Below are positions 24,221 to 32,658 of a stretch of DNA of 38,206 bases, one piece after another. Numbering within the stretch: position 1 is the first letter of the stretch; each line of letters starts with the position of its first letter. Origin of the DNA: Caminicella sporogenes DSM 14501 (lineage in GTDB: Bacteria > Bacillota > Clostridia > Peptostreptococcales > Caminicellaceae); NCBI RefSeq assembly GCF_900142285.1, contig NZ_FRAJ01000016.1:30883-69088 (forward strand), written 5' to 3'. Below the pieces are notes generated by a model. It was not told the DNA's origin. It was given only the letters and a program-made list of their open reading frames with translations, and made no database searches. Position numbers and translations under genes: made by a program.

Positions 24221-25266
24221 TGAGGAAATTTGTAAAAGAAAGTATTAGGAGATTAGAAAGTTATAGTATGAATGAAGAAAAAATAGAAGTTAAGTTAAAT
24301 GCAAATGAAAGTCCCTATGATATGCCAATTAATATTAAGAATGTTTTAACTGATATGTTGTTTACTGAAAAATTAAATAGGTATCCTGATAGTAAATGTT
24401 ATGAATTAAGAAAAAGAATTTCAAAATATACTGGTTTAAATAGTGAAAATATAATAGTAGGGAATGGTTCAGATGAGATAATAAAAATGATAATAGATGC
24501 CTTTATAGATAAGAATGAAGTAGTAGTTAGCTACAGTCCAACATTTTCTATATATAAGATTATTACAAGTATTGCAGGTGGAAAATTTATAGAACTTGAA
24601 AATCAAATAGGCAAAGTATATATAGATGAATTAATAAATTTAGCAAATAAAAATAATGCAAAGGTCATATTTTTATGTAATCCAAATAATCCAACTGGAA
24701 TGTCAATTCCAAGAGAAGATATATTTAAAATTTTGGAAAAAACAGATTCTCTAGTAATTGTAGATGAAGCATATTATGAGTTTTGCGGAGAAACAGTAAT
24801 TGATAGTGTAAGAAAATATGAAAACCTCATAGTTTTAAGAACATTATCAAAGGCATTTGGACTTGCAGGAATTAGACTAGGATATGGAGTTTCAAATAAA
24901 AGAGTAATAGAAATATTAAATAAAGTAAAGCCACCATATAATATTAACAGACTATCTCAAAAGATAGGAATAATCGCTTTAGAGAATAAAGATATTTTTT
25001 TAAAGCATGTTAAAGAAATAATAAAAGAGAGAAATCGTTTAGTAAAAGAGATAGAAAATATAAAGCATATAGAAGTATTTCCAAGTAATAGCAATTTTAT
25101 TTTGATTAGAAGTGAAAAATATGAAGAAATTTTAAAAAGATTTAAGTGTAAAGGAGTAGGGGTTAGAGAATACGGAGTAAATGGCGATTTAAGAAATTGT
25201 ATTCGTATAAGTATAGGAACTAAAGAAGAAAATAACATAGTTTTAAGAGCCTTAAAGGAAGTGTAG
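24220..25266 (+). CDS. hisC: Histidinol-phosphate aminotransferase
   Basis: HisC is a PLP enzyme that converts imidazole-acetol phosphate and glutamate to histidinol phosphate. The 348-aa class I/II aminotransferase starts with KLNANESPYDMP, the HisC hallmark. It has GNGSDEIIKMIIDAF, CNPNNPTGMS, VDEAYYEFCGE and the Schiff-base Lys in TLSKAFGLAGIRLGYG. ATG 24220 overlaps the hisD stop by one base and hisB follows after 2 nt, so coupling is tight. Some HisC enzymes also act on aromatic substrates, which cannot be told here. Confidence 0.95.
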   Translation: MRKFVKESIRRLESYSMNEEKIEVKLNANESPYDMPINIKNVLTDMLFTEKLNRYPDSKCYELRKRISKYTGLNSENIIVGNGSDEIIKMIIDAFIDKNEVVVSYSPTFSIYKIITSIAGGKFIELENQIGKVYIDELINLANKNNAKVIFLCNPNNPTGMSIPREDIFKILEKTDSLVIVDEAYYEFCGETVIDSVRKYENLIVLRTLSKAFGLAGIRLGYGVSNKRVIEILNKVKPPYNINRLSQKIGIIALENKDIFLKHVKEIIKERNRLVKEIENIKHIEVFPSNSNFILIRSEKYEEILKRFKCKGVGVREYGVNGDLRNCIRISIGTKEENNIVLRALKEV

Positions 25267-25268
25267 TT

Positions 25269-25853
25269 ATGAGGGAAGCTAAAATTTATAGAAGAACTGA
25301 TGAAACTGAAGTGCAGATTAGTATTAATATTGATGGAGAAGGAAAGGCTGATATTAATACGGGAATAAAATTTTTTGACCATATGTTGAAGACTATGGCT
25401 AAACATGGACAATTTAATCTCAATGTAAAATGTGTGGGAGATTTAGAAATAGATACTCATCACACAGTTGAAGATATAGGTATAGTATTAGGTAAAGCAA
25501 TAAAGAAAGCAATAGGTTCAAAGGAAGGAATAAAGAGATATGGACTAGCTTATACACCTATGGATGAATCCTTATCAAGGATAGCAATAGACATGAGTGG
25601 TAGGAGTTTTTTGGTTTACAATGTAGAATTTACTAGAGAATTTGTAGGAGATTTCGAAACTGAAACTTTAAGAGAATTTTTTACGGCATTAACAAATAAT
25701 GCTGAATTAACTCTTCATATTAATTTGCTTTACGGAAGTAATAATCATCATATCATTGAATCAGTATTCAAAGGATTTGGAAGAGCTTTTAAGGAAGCAG
25801 TCAGTTTAAATGAAAATATAAAGGGAGTACTTTCAACAAAGGGTGTATTATAA
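25269..25853 (+). CDS. hisB: Imidazoleglycerol-phosphate dehydratase
   Basis: HisB dehydrates imidazoleglycerol phosphate to imidazole-acetol phosphate. The 194-aa protein is the single-function form; there is no fused phosphatase domain, in line with the separate hisJ. Metal-binding motifs are GIKFFDHML, DTHHTVEDIGIVLG and NNHHIIESVFKGFGRA. It lies between hisC and hisH with gaps of 2 and 11 nt. Confidence 0.96.
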   Translation: MREAKIYRRTDETEVQISINIDGEGKADINTGIKFFDHMLKTMAKHGQFNLNVKCVGDLEIDTHHTVEDIGIVLGKAIKKAIGSKEGIKRYGLAYTPMDESLSRIAIDMSGRSFLVYNVEFTREFVGDFETETLREFFTALTNNAELTLHINLLYGSNNHHIIESVFKGFGRAFKEAVSLNENIKGVLSTKGVL

Positions 25854-25864
25854 GGGGTGAATTA

Positions 25865-26470
25865 ATGATAGTAATAGTAGATTATGGAGTTGGAAATGTA
25901 AAGAATGTATATAATTATTTTTCTAAAATTGGTAGAAAAGTAATTATTACTGATAGAAAGAAATATATAGATAATTGTTCGTTAATAGTTTTACCGGGCG
26001 TAGGGGCTTTTAAAGATGCTATGGATAATTTAAGAAAAAAAGATTTGATTAGCGTAATTAAAGATAATGCAAAAAAAGGAAAACTTTTGATAGGTATATG
26101 TCTTGGTATGCAGCTTTTATACGAAAGAAGTTATGAAGATGGAGATTGGGAAGGGCTAGGATTATTGGAAGGTGAAATAATTAAGTTTAAAGGAGAATTA
26201 AAAGTACCTCACATGGGTTGGAATAGTTTAATAAAAAACAAACAAGATATTATTGCAGAAGATATAGAAACTGGAGAATATGTTTACTTTGTTCATTCAT
26301 ATTATTTGAAAACAAAAAATAATAAAGAAGTGATTTTTAAAACAAATTATGGAGTAGATGTTCCAGCGGTAATTAGAAGAAATAATATAATAGGAATGCA
26401 GTTTCACCCAGAGAAAAGTGGTAAAACAGGGGAAAAGTTTTTGAAAAATATTAAGGAGTTGATAGGGTGA
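25865..26470 (+). CDS. hisH: Imidazole glycerol phosphate synthase, glutaminase subunit
   Basis: HisH hydrolyses glutamine and channels ammonia to HisF. The 201-aa class I amidotransferase has VDYGVGNVKNVYN, nucleophile Cys in LIGICLGMQLLYE, and the His-Glu pair in MQFHPEKSG. Its stop overlaps the GTG of hisA by 4 nt. hisA separates it from its partner hisF, a common arrangement. Confidence 0.96.
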   Translation: MIVIVDYGVGNVKNVYNYFSKIGRKVIITDRKKYIDNCSLIVLPGVGAFKDAMDNLRKKDLISVIKDNAKKGKLLIGICLGMQLLYERSYEDGDWEGLGLLEGEIIKFKGELKVPHMGWNSLIKNKQDIIAEDIETGEYVYFVHSYYLKTKNNKEVIFKTNYGVDVPAVIRRNNIIGMQFHPEKSGKTGEKFLKNIKELIG

Positions 26471-27228
26471 TAATTTTTCCAGCAATAGATATTAGAAATG
26501 GTAGATGTGTTAGACTTTATCAAGGAAAGTTTAATAGAGAAACTGTATATGATGATGACCCTGTTTTAATTGCAAAGAGATTTGAAGAAAACAAAGCAAA
26601 AGTTTTGCATGTAGTTGACCTAGATGGAGCTTTTACAGGTGAGCAGAAAAATATAGAAATAATAAAGAAGATAGTAAGGAGTATAAATATACCAGTACAA
26701 GTAGGTGGAGGAATAAGAAGTATAGAAAGAGCAAAGCAGCTTATGGATTTAGGAGTTTATAGGATAGTTATTGGTACTTGTGCAGTTAAAGAAAATATGT
26801 TTGTTGAAAATTTAGTTAAAAGGTTTGGAGATAGAGTAGTTGTTTCTATAGATACAAAAGCTGGGTGTGTATGTGTAAATGGATGGGTTGAAAGTAGTAG
26901 TTTTAAATCAGTAGAATTTGCGAAATTGTTAGAAGAAAAAGGAATTAAAACCATAGTTTATACAGATATTTCAAAGGATGGAACAATGATAGGACCTAAT
27001 TTTGAGGAGATAAAAAAATTAAAGGAGAATACCTCATTGAATATAATTGCATCGGGAGGAATTGGCAGAAAAGAAGACATAGATAAGTTGAAGACATTTG
27101 GAGTATATGGGGCGATAGTTGGGAAGGCACTATATGAAGGGAAAATAAAATTAGAGGATTTTGTAAAAAATATATCATTAAAAAGGGGAGAGTATTTTGC
27201 TGACAAAGAGGATAATTCCTTGTCTTGA
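26467..27228 (+). CDS. hisA: ProFAR isomerase (HisA)
   Basis: HisA is the (beta/alpha)8 isomerase that converts ProFAR to PRFAR. The 253-aa protein starts [17 protein letters not shown] with the catalytic base Asp, and [15 protein letters not shown] carries the acid Asp. Phosphate-binding glycines are in VQVGGGIRS and IIASGGIG. The start is GTG 26467, overlapping hisH. Its 3' end overlaps hisF by 32 nt, the longest overlap in the operon. Confidence 0.95.
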   Translation: MIIFPAIDIRNGRCVRLYQGKFNRETVYDDDPVLIAKRFEENKAKVLHVVDLDGAFTGEQKNIEIIKKIVRSINIPVQVGGGIRSIERAKQLMDLGVYRIVIGTCAVKENMFVENLVKRFGDRVVVSIDTKAGCVCVNGWVESSSFKSVEFAKLLEEKGIKTIVYTDISKDGTMIGPNFEEIKKLKENTSLNIIASGGIGRKEDIDKLKTFGVYGAIVGKALYEGKIKLEDFVKNISLKRGEYFADKEDNSLS

Positions 27229-27958
27229 TGTTAAAGATGGAAGAGTGGTAAAAGGTAAGAAATTTAAGAATATAGAGGATGTAGATGACCCTATACTATT
27301 AGCAAAATATTACTGTGAAAGTGGTGCTGATGAACTCGTTTTTTATGATATTATGGCTTCTTATGAAAATAGAAATATTTTTGTGAATTTAGTTGAAAAG
27401 GTGGCAGAAAATATAAATATTCCATTTTCTGTTGGTGGAGGAATACGGAGTATAGAAGATTTTACAAGGGTGCTAAGAGCAGGAGCCGATAAAGTATCAA
27501 TTAATTCTGCTGCGGTGAAAAATCCAATGCTGATTAAGAAAGCAGCTTTAAAGTTTGGAAGTCAATGTGTAGTATTGTCTATAGATGTTAAGAAAACGAA
27601 AAAAGGGGATTATGTAGTATATATAGATGGTGGAAGGATAAATACGGGGTTTGATGCTTTAAAGTGGGCTAAAAAAGGAGAAAAATTGGGAGCAGGTGAG
27701 ATAGTTTTGAATTCAATTGACAGTGATGGCATTAAGAGTGGATATGATATTGAAATAACCAAAATTATTTCAGAAAATGTTAAAATACCAGTTGTAGCTT
27801 CTGGAGGAGCAGGTAAAAAGAAAGATTTTTTAGAAGTTTTAAGGGATGGTAAAGCTGATGCAGCTTTGGCAGCTTCAGTTTTTCATTATAAACAAATAGA
27901 AATAAACTCTTTAAAACAATATCTTTACAATAATGGCGTAGAGGTTAGGAGAGAATAG
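27197..27958 (+). CDS. hisF: Imidazole glycerol phosphate synthase, cyclase subunit
   Basis: HisF uses ammonia from HisH to turn PRFAR into imidazoleglycerol phosphate and AICAR. The 253-aa barrel starts [19 protein letters not shown] with catalytic Asp, and [15 protein letters not shown] has the second Asp. Phosphate sites are [13 protein letters not shown] and [13 protein letters not shown]. The start is TTG 27197 behind AAGGGGAGAG, inside hisA. hisIE follows after 2 nt. Confidence 0.95.
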   Translation: MLTKRIIPCLDVKDGRVVKGKKFKNIEDVDDPILLAKYYCESGADELVFYDIMASYENRNIFVNLVEKVAENINIPFSVGGGIRSIEDFTRVLRAGADKVSINSAAVKNPMLIKKAALKFGSQCVVLSIDVKKTKKGDYVVYIDGGRINTGFDALKWAKKGEKLGAGEIVLNSIDSDGIKSGYDIEITKIISENVKIPVVASGGAGKKKDFLEVLRDGKADAALAASVFHYKQIEINSLKQYLYNNGVEVRRE

Positions 27959-27960
27959 GT

Positions 27961-28584
27961 ATGATTGATATAAATAGTTTAAAATTTAACAATAATGGAT
28001 TGATACCTGCAATTATTCAAGATTTTAACAATAAGGAAGTTTTAATGTTGGGATATATGAACAAAGAGTCTTTAAAACTTACTATAGAGTCTGGAAAAAC
28101 ATGGTTTTACAGCAGAAGCAGACAGAAACTGTGGAATAAAGGAGAAACTTCAGGAAATTTTCATGAAGTAGTGAGTATAAAACATGATTGTGATATGGAC
28201 TGTCTTTTGGTGGAGGTCATACCAAATGGACCAACTTGTCATACTGGAAATTATAGTTGTTTTTATAAAAGAGTTTACAATAAAGATATAGAAAATATTG
28301 AAGAAGATAAAATATTTGATTTGCTTTATACTAGAATAGTAGATAGGAAAAAATTTTCAAAGGATAATTCATATACGAGATATTTATTTAATAGTGGAGT
28401 TGACAAAATTTTAAAGAAAGTAGGAGAAGAAGCAAGTGAAGTAATTATAGCAGCAAAAAATGATAGCAGAGAAGAAGTAATTTACGAAGTAGTGGATTTA
28501 ATTTATCATTTAATGGTTTTATTAGTAGAAAAGGATATAATATTAAGTGATATTAGAAGAGAAATGATTAATAGATACAGGTAG
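27961..28584 (+). CDS. hisIE: Bifunctional phosphoribosyl-AMP cyclohydrolase / phosphoribosyl-ATP pyrophosphatase
   Basis: This 207-aa fusion carries steps 2 and 3 of histidine synthesis. The N-terminal HisI domain (about 1-115) has [32 protein letters not shown] and CHTGNYSC, which hold the metal-binding Asp and Cys residues. The C-terminal HisE domain (about 120-207) has [16 protein letters not shown] with the Mg-binding Glu residues and [13 protein letters not shown]. The fused form is common. It is the last gene of the operon, with a terminator 14 nt beyond the stop. Confidence 0.95.
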   Translation: MIDINSLKFNNNGLIPAIIQDFNNKEVLMLGYMNKESLKLTIESGKTWFYSRSRQKLWNKGETSGNFHEVVSIKHDCDMDCLLVEVIPNGPTCHTGNYSCFYKRVYNKDIENIEEDKIFDLLYTRIVDRKKFSKDNSYTRYLFNSGVDKILKKVGEEASEVIIAAKNDSREEVIYEVVDLIYHLMVLLVEKDIILSDIRREMINRYR

Positions 28585-28598
28585 CAGTGGATTATATA

Positions 28599-28640
28599 AG
28601 AGAGATTAGGTCTTGAGACGCTAATCTCTCTGATTATTTT
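28599..28640. terminator. Terminator after hisIE (may also serve sspH)
   Basis: AGAGAGATTAG and CTAATCTCTCT form a perfect 11-bp stem with an 11-nt loop, followed by GATTATTTTTC. It also lies directly beyond the stop of sspH on the opposite strand. Confidence 0.85.
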
Positions 28641-28813
28641 TCAACTAGATCACTTATTGAAACTTGATATTGTTTTTTTTCATTATCTCTTGTTATAATA
28701 AATGCACTTCCAAGTGAAGGATTTATACTGTTAATCCATACAGATTTTCCTTGATATGTAACTTCGATATCCTTTGCAGAATTTAAGATTTCTTTTGCTC
28801 TTTTAATATCCAA
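28634..28813 (-). CDS. sspH: H-type small acid-soluble spore protein
   Basis: This 59-aa protein begins (TTG at 28813) MDIKRAKEILNSAKDIEVTY, followed by QGKSVWINSINPSLGSAF, and ends VSISDLVEK. It matches the SspH family pattern of MDIKRAKEI, an IEVTY.G..VWI core and a VSELVE-like end, a spore-core protein made in the developing forespore. AAGGAG lies 9-10 nt upstream of the TTG. It is short and starts with TTG, so it is easily missed. Its presence supports a spore-forming host. Expression would be expected from a sporulation sigma factor (sigma G), but I did not identify that promoter. Confidence 0.85.
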   Translation of the reverse strand: MDIKRAKEILNSAKDIEVTYQGKSVWINSINPSLGSAFIITRDNEKKQYQVSISDLVEK

Positions 28814-29132
28814 ATTATCAACTCCTTTATGTATTTTTCTTAATTATTTTGTCCAAAATATAAAAGAATATAACAAATTAAATTTTGATTTTGAATAAGA
28901 ACAGAATATATAATTATTTTTAAATATTAAAAAAATTTACAAATTAAAAACTTATTGAAAACATTAAAAAAATGTAATATAATAAGTTTACCTAAGAACA
29001 GGAAAATGTCAAAAATTTTTGAATACAGAAAAATATATTGAAAAAAATTCAATATATTATTTTATAGGAGGTGAGAAAAACATAAAGATTATTAAAAAAA
29101 TAATTACAGAATTTAAATGAAGGAGGTAAATT
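28814..29132. promoter_or_regulatory. Leader and promoter of the first NSS transporter gene
   Basis: TTGAAA (28955-28960) and TATAAT (28978-28983), spacer 17 nt, form a good + strand promoter. The leader of about 140 nt contains an 11-bp perfect hairpin (29032-29042 with 29048-29058, loop AAAAA). A strong AGGAGGTG follows at about 29066 with no long open frame, and then the real ribosome site GAAGGAGG sits just before ATG 29133. The hairpin has no U-tract adequate for a terminator. Confidence 0.6.
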
Positions 29133-30488
29133 ATGGCTAATTTAAACAATTCAGGCGAAAGAGAACAATGGGGTTCTAAGATTGGTTTTATTTTAGCTGC
29201 TGCAGGTTCAGCAGTTGGACTTGGAAACCTGTGGAAATTTCCTTACATGGCAGGTAAAAATGGTGGTGGAGCATTTGTACTTGTATATTTCATAATTTTA
29301 TTCCTTGTAGGTTTTACTTTGATGTTAGCAGAGATAGTGTTAGGAAGATATACACAGTTAAATGCAATAGGTGCTTATAGAAAAATAGGCAAAAAATGGG
29401 CATTTGTTGGAGCCTTAGGTGTTTTAGCTGGATTTTTAATTTTATCATTTTATAGTGTTGTTGGTGGATGGGTAATAGCATATCTAGTAAAAACATTAAC
29501 AGGAGCTTTAAATGTTACCGATGCAGAAGTACTTGGAAATATGTTTGGTAAATTGATTTCAGGTACAACAGAACCTATATTTTATCATGCATTATTTATG
29601 GTAGCTACATTTTTAATAGTTCTTGGTGGTATAGGCGGAGGTATTGAAAAATCAAGTAAGATTTTAATGCCAGGTCTTTTTGTTATGATAATTGTACTTG
29701 CTATTCGTTCTATGACTTTACCAGGAGCAGTTGAAGGTATAAAATATCTTTTAGTTCCAGATTTCTCTAAAATAAATATAGATGTAGTTCTTGATGCTCT
29801 TGGACAAGTATTTTTCTCACTAAGTTTAGGTATGGGTTGTATGATTACTTATGGTAGTTATTTGAGCAAAGATTCTAATATACCAGAAAGTGCTGTAACT
29901 ATACCTTTAATAGATACAGGAGTTGCACTACTTGCAGGACTTGCTGTACTTCCAGCAGTATTTGCTTTTGGTTTTGAACCATCAGCTGGACCCGGACTTA
30001 TATTTATTACATTCCCTGCAGTATTTGCTCAAATGCCATTTGGAACTTTATTTGAAATAATGTTCTTTATATTAGTTTTATTTGCAGCTTTATCTTCATC
30101 AATTTCACTACTTGAAGTTTGTGTTGCATATGTGGTTGATGAATGGAAAATGAACCGTAAAGTTGCAACAGTATCTTTAGCGTTTGTGATATTTCTTTTA
30201 GGAATTCCAGCTTCATTATCATTTGGACCATGGGCACATATTACTTTACTACCTGGAAAAGGGTTCTTCGATACGTTTGACTTTATATCAAGTAATATAT
30301 TACTTCCGCTTGGTGGATTACTTCTTTGTATAGTTGTTGGATGGATATGGGGTACAGACAATGCTATTAAAGAAGCTACTAATGAAGGACAGTTAGAATT
30401 TAAATTTGCTCCATTCTGGGCATTTCTAGTTAAGTATGTTGGACCAGTAGCTATAGGAATAGTATTTATTCGTTCATTATTAGGGTAG
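29133..30488 (+). CDS. Sodium-dependent transporter, NSS (SNF) family
   Basis: This 451-aa Na+-coupled symporter belongs to the LeuT/MhsT type, likely importing an amino acid or similar small amine. It has eleven or so transmembrane helices. The unwound TM1 motif AAAGSAVGLGNLWKFPYMAG binds Na+ and substrate, TM6 holds FFSLSLGMGCMITYGSYLSK, and TM8 FAALSSSISLLEVCVAYVVD completes the Na2 site. GAAGGAGG precedes ATG 29133. A clear terminator follows. The paralogue at 32659 shares all these motifs. The substrate cannot be deduced; tryptophan, tyrosine, alanine and methionine transporters are all in the family. Confidence 0.92.
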   Translation: MANLNNSGEREQWGSKIGFILAAAGSAVGLGNLWKFPYMAGKNGGGAFVLVYFIILFLVGFTLMLAEIVLGRYTQLNAIGAYRKIGKKWAFVGALGVLAGFLILSFYSVVGGWVIAYLVKTLTGALNVTDAEVLGNMFGKLISGTTEPIFYHALFMVATFLIVLGGIGGGIEKSSKILMPGLFVMIIVLAIRSMTLPGAVEGIKYLLVPDFSKINIDVVLDALGQVFFSLSLGMGCMITYGSYLSKDSNIPESAVTIPLIDTGVALLAGLAVLPAVFAFGFEPSAGPGLIFITFPAVFAQMPFGTLFEIMFFILVLFAALSSSISLLEVCVAYVVDEWKMNRKVATVSLAFVIFLLGIPASLSFGPWAHITLLPGKGFFDTFDFISSNILLPLGGLLLCIVVGWIWGTDNAIKEATNEGQLEFKFAPFWAFLVKYVGPVAIGIVFIRSLLG

Positions 30489-30513
30489 ATAAATTTAATA
30501 TAATTAAAATTAT

Positions 30514-30547
30514 AAAAATAGGTCGGAGTTTTTGCCGACCTATTTTT
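30514..30547 (+). terminator. Terminator after the first NSS transporter gene
   Basis: AAAAATAGGTCGG and CCGACCTATTTTT pair perfectly around an 8-nt loop; the T-run is part of the right arm. Confidence 0.9.
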
Positions 30548-30636
30548 ATTGAAATAAAAAATTTGAGTGAATATAATTAAATAAGATACGGTTATGATAT
30601 TATTGTTAATGAAAATGTATTGGAAGGATGAAAAAA

Positions 30637-32235
30637 ATGATAAGAGTATCAGAAATTCGTTTGAGTATAGATGACAATTTAGATATACTTCCTTATAAAA
30701 TTAGCAAAATTTTAAAAATAAAACCTAATGAAATAATAAATTTAAATATATTTAAAGAATCAATAGATGCAAGAAGAAGGGGAAAGATTGATTTTGTGTA
30801 TACTGTGGATGTAGAAGTTGAAGATGAGGAAAAGATTTTGTTAAAAAATAAAGATAAAAAAGTTATTAAGACACCCGATTTAGATTATAAGTATCCAGAG
30901 CAAGGAAGTTTAATTATTGATAAGAGACCTGTTGTTATAGGAACAGGTCCTGCTGGACTTTTTGCTGCATTGATTTTAGCTGAGATGGGATATAAGCCAC
31001 TTGTTTTTGAGAGAGGAGAGGATGTAGATAAGAGGAGTAAGACTGTAGATTTATTTTGGAAGACAGGTCAGTTAAATGAAGAATCAAATGTTCAATTTGG
31101 TGAAGGCGGTGCTGGAACCTTTTCAGATGGCAAATTAACTACGCGTATAAAAGACCCTAGATGTAGAAAAGTATTAAGTGAATTTGTTAAGGCAGGAGCA
31201 CCGGAAGAAATAATGTATTCTTTTAAACCTCATATTGGAACAGACCTTTTAAAAGGTGTAGTAAAAAATATAAGAAAAAGGATTATAGATTTAGGTGGAG
31301 ATGTTAGATTTGAGTCAAAAGTAACAAATCTAACGATTAAAGATGGAAAAATAATTGCTGTTGAAATTAATTATAGAGAAAAGGTTAAAACTGATATTGT
31401 AGTTTTAGCTATTGGACATAGTGCTAGAGATACATTTGAGATGTTATACGAAAAAGGAATAGAAATAATTCAAAAGCCATTTGCAATTGGAGTTAGAATA
31501 GAACATCCTCAAAGTCTCATAAATAAAGTTCAGTATAAACAGTTTGCAAATCATAAAAGACTTGGACCTGCTGATTATAGACTTACATATCATACAAGTA
31601 ATGGAAGGTCAGTTTATACATTTTGTATGTGTCCCGGTGGAAAAGTTGTTGCAGCAGCTTCGGAAGAAGGCAGAGTTGTAACAAATGGAATGAGTGAGTA
31701 TTTAAGGGATAAGGAAAATGCAAATAGTGCTCTTCTTGTATCGGTAACTGGAGAAGATTTTGAAGGAAGTCATCCATTGGCGGGAATGTATTTTCAAAGA
31801 AAATGGGAAGAAATTGCTTATAAAGTTGGTGGAGGTAATTTTATAGCACCAGCACAATTAGTTGGTGATTTTTTAAAAAATAGAAGTTCAAAGAGAATAG
31901 GAAATGTTAAACCATCATATGCTCCGGGGGTAAAAATGACGAAAATAGATGAATGTTTGCCTTATTATGTAACTTTAGCTATGAGAGAAGCTATATTAAA
32001 CATGGATAAAAAGTTAAAAGGTTTTGCATTAAAGGAAGCTATAATAACAGGAGTAGAAACTAGGAGTTCTTCGCCTATAAGAATAGTTAGGAATGATAAA
32101 AGTTTTGAAAGTGTAAATGTAAGAGGACTTTATCCTGCAGGCGAAGGTGCTGGATATGCTGGAGGAATAGTATCTGCGGCAGTTGATGGAATAAAGATAG
32201 CAGAAAAGATAATAGAAAAATATAGATTTATATAA
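30637..32235 (+). CDS. FAD-dependent oxidoreductase of the COG2509 type
   Basis: This 532-aa protein of unknown substrate is annotated in many genomes as NAD(FAD)-utilizing dehydrogenase. An N-terminal region (1-95) starts IRVSEIRLSIDDNLDILPYK. The dinucleotide-binding motif VVIGTGPAGLFAALILAEMG (from about 100) ends in Glu of FERGEDV. SNVQFGEGGAGTFSDGKL and LYPAGEGAGYAGGIVSAAVDG near the C-terminus are conserved flavin-contacting blocks. Start ATG 30637 is chosen since GGAAGG (30622-30627) is 9 nt upstream; ATG 30628 abuts the site. It stands alone between two terminators, so its link with the flanking transporters is positional only. Confidence 0.85.
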   Translation: MIRVSEIRLSIDDNLDILPYKISKILKIKPNEIINLNIFKESIDARRRGKIDFVYTVDVEVEDEEKILLKNKDKKVIKTPDLDYKYPEQGSLIIDKRPVVIGTGPAGLFAALILAEMGYKPLVFERGEDVDKRSKTVDLFWKTGQLNEESNVQFGEGGAGTFSDGKLTTRIKDPRCRKVLSEFVKAGAPEEIMYSFKPHIGTDLLKGVVKNIRKRIIDLGGDVRFESKVTNLTIKDGKIIAVEINYREKVKTDIVVLAIGHSARDTFEMLYEKGIEIIQKPFAIGVRIEHPQSLINKVQYKQFANHKRLGPADYRLTYHTSNGRSVYTFCMCPGGKVVAAASEEGRVVTNGMSEYLRDKENANSALLVSVTGEDFEGSHPLAGMYFQRKWEEIAYKVGGGNFIAPAQLVGDFLKNRSSKRIGNVKPSYAPGVKMTKIDECLPYYVTLAMREAILNMDKKLKGFALKEAIITGVETRSSSPIRIVRNDKSFESVNVRGLYPAGEGAGYAGGIVSAAVDGIKIAEKIIEKYRFI

Positions 32236-32241
32236 ACAGAG

Positions 32242-32268
32242 GAATGGTCATTTAGGCCGTTCTTTTTT
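32242..32268 (+). terminator. Terminator after the FAD oxidoreductase gene
   Basis: GAATGGTC pairs with GGCCGTTC (two G-U pairs), loop ATTTA, then TTTTTT. Confidence 0.75.
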
Positions 32269-32658
32269 TATTTGCTAATATATTTTGAAAAAATATTAAA
32301 CGGTATGTATTAATATGAAATAGAAATAAGTAGCAGAGAAATTGATAAAAAATAGACAAAAACAAGATTATAAAAATTATTTTTTATGTAAATATTTATA
32401 AATATATGTTGATAAGGATTAATAATTATGCTATATTAGTAAGTAAATTTTCAAAATTTAAACGAATTAAAATATTTCAACAAATATTTTTTAAACTATA
32501 CAAAATTTTCAGTAAATATTTAGCGGAAAGAAGGAATTTTTATTGCAGTATAGAATATATATAAATTAAATATACAGAAAATTTAGAAAATTACTTTGTA
32601 TATTTGAGCGTTTTTAGCGCTTAAATATAAATAAATTTGAAAAGGAGGAAATAAATTA
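32269..32658. promoter_or_regulatory. Promoter and long leader of the second NSS transporter gene
   Basis: TTGATA (32409-32414) and TATATT (32432-32437), spacer 17 nt, give a candidate promoter about 220 nt before the gene. Near the ribosome site is a 12-bp hairpin: TATATTTGAGCG (32599-32610), loop TTTTTAG, CGCTTAAATATA (32618-32629), one mismatch. The AAAAGGAGG site begins about 11 nt after it. I recognise no riboswitch class. Nothing else is seen in this stretch. Confidence 0.55.

Noticed and set aside
29065-29104. A strong AGGAGGTG at about 29066 with a possible mini-gene after it (12 codons if ATA were the start, or GTG-AGA-AAA-ACA-TAA).
   Set aside because: No standard start codon gives more than four codons, and no homologue is known to me. 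Recorded only as a leader feature.
28836-29132. Glycine or other amino acid riboswitch before the NSS transporter.
   Set aside because: No conserved riboswitch core could be found by eye in the AT-rich leader; only a simple hairpin.
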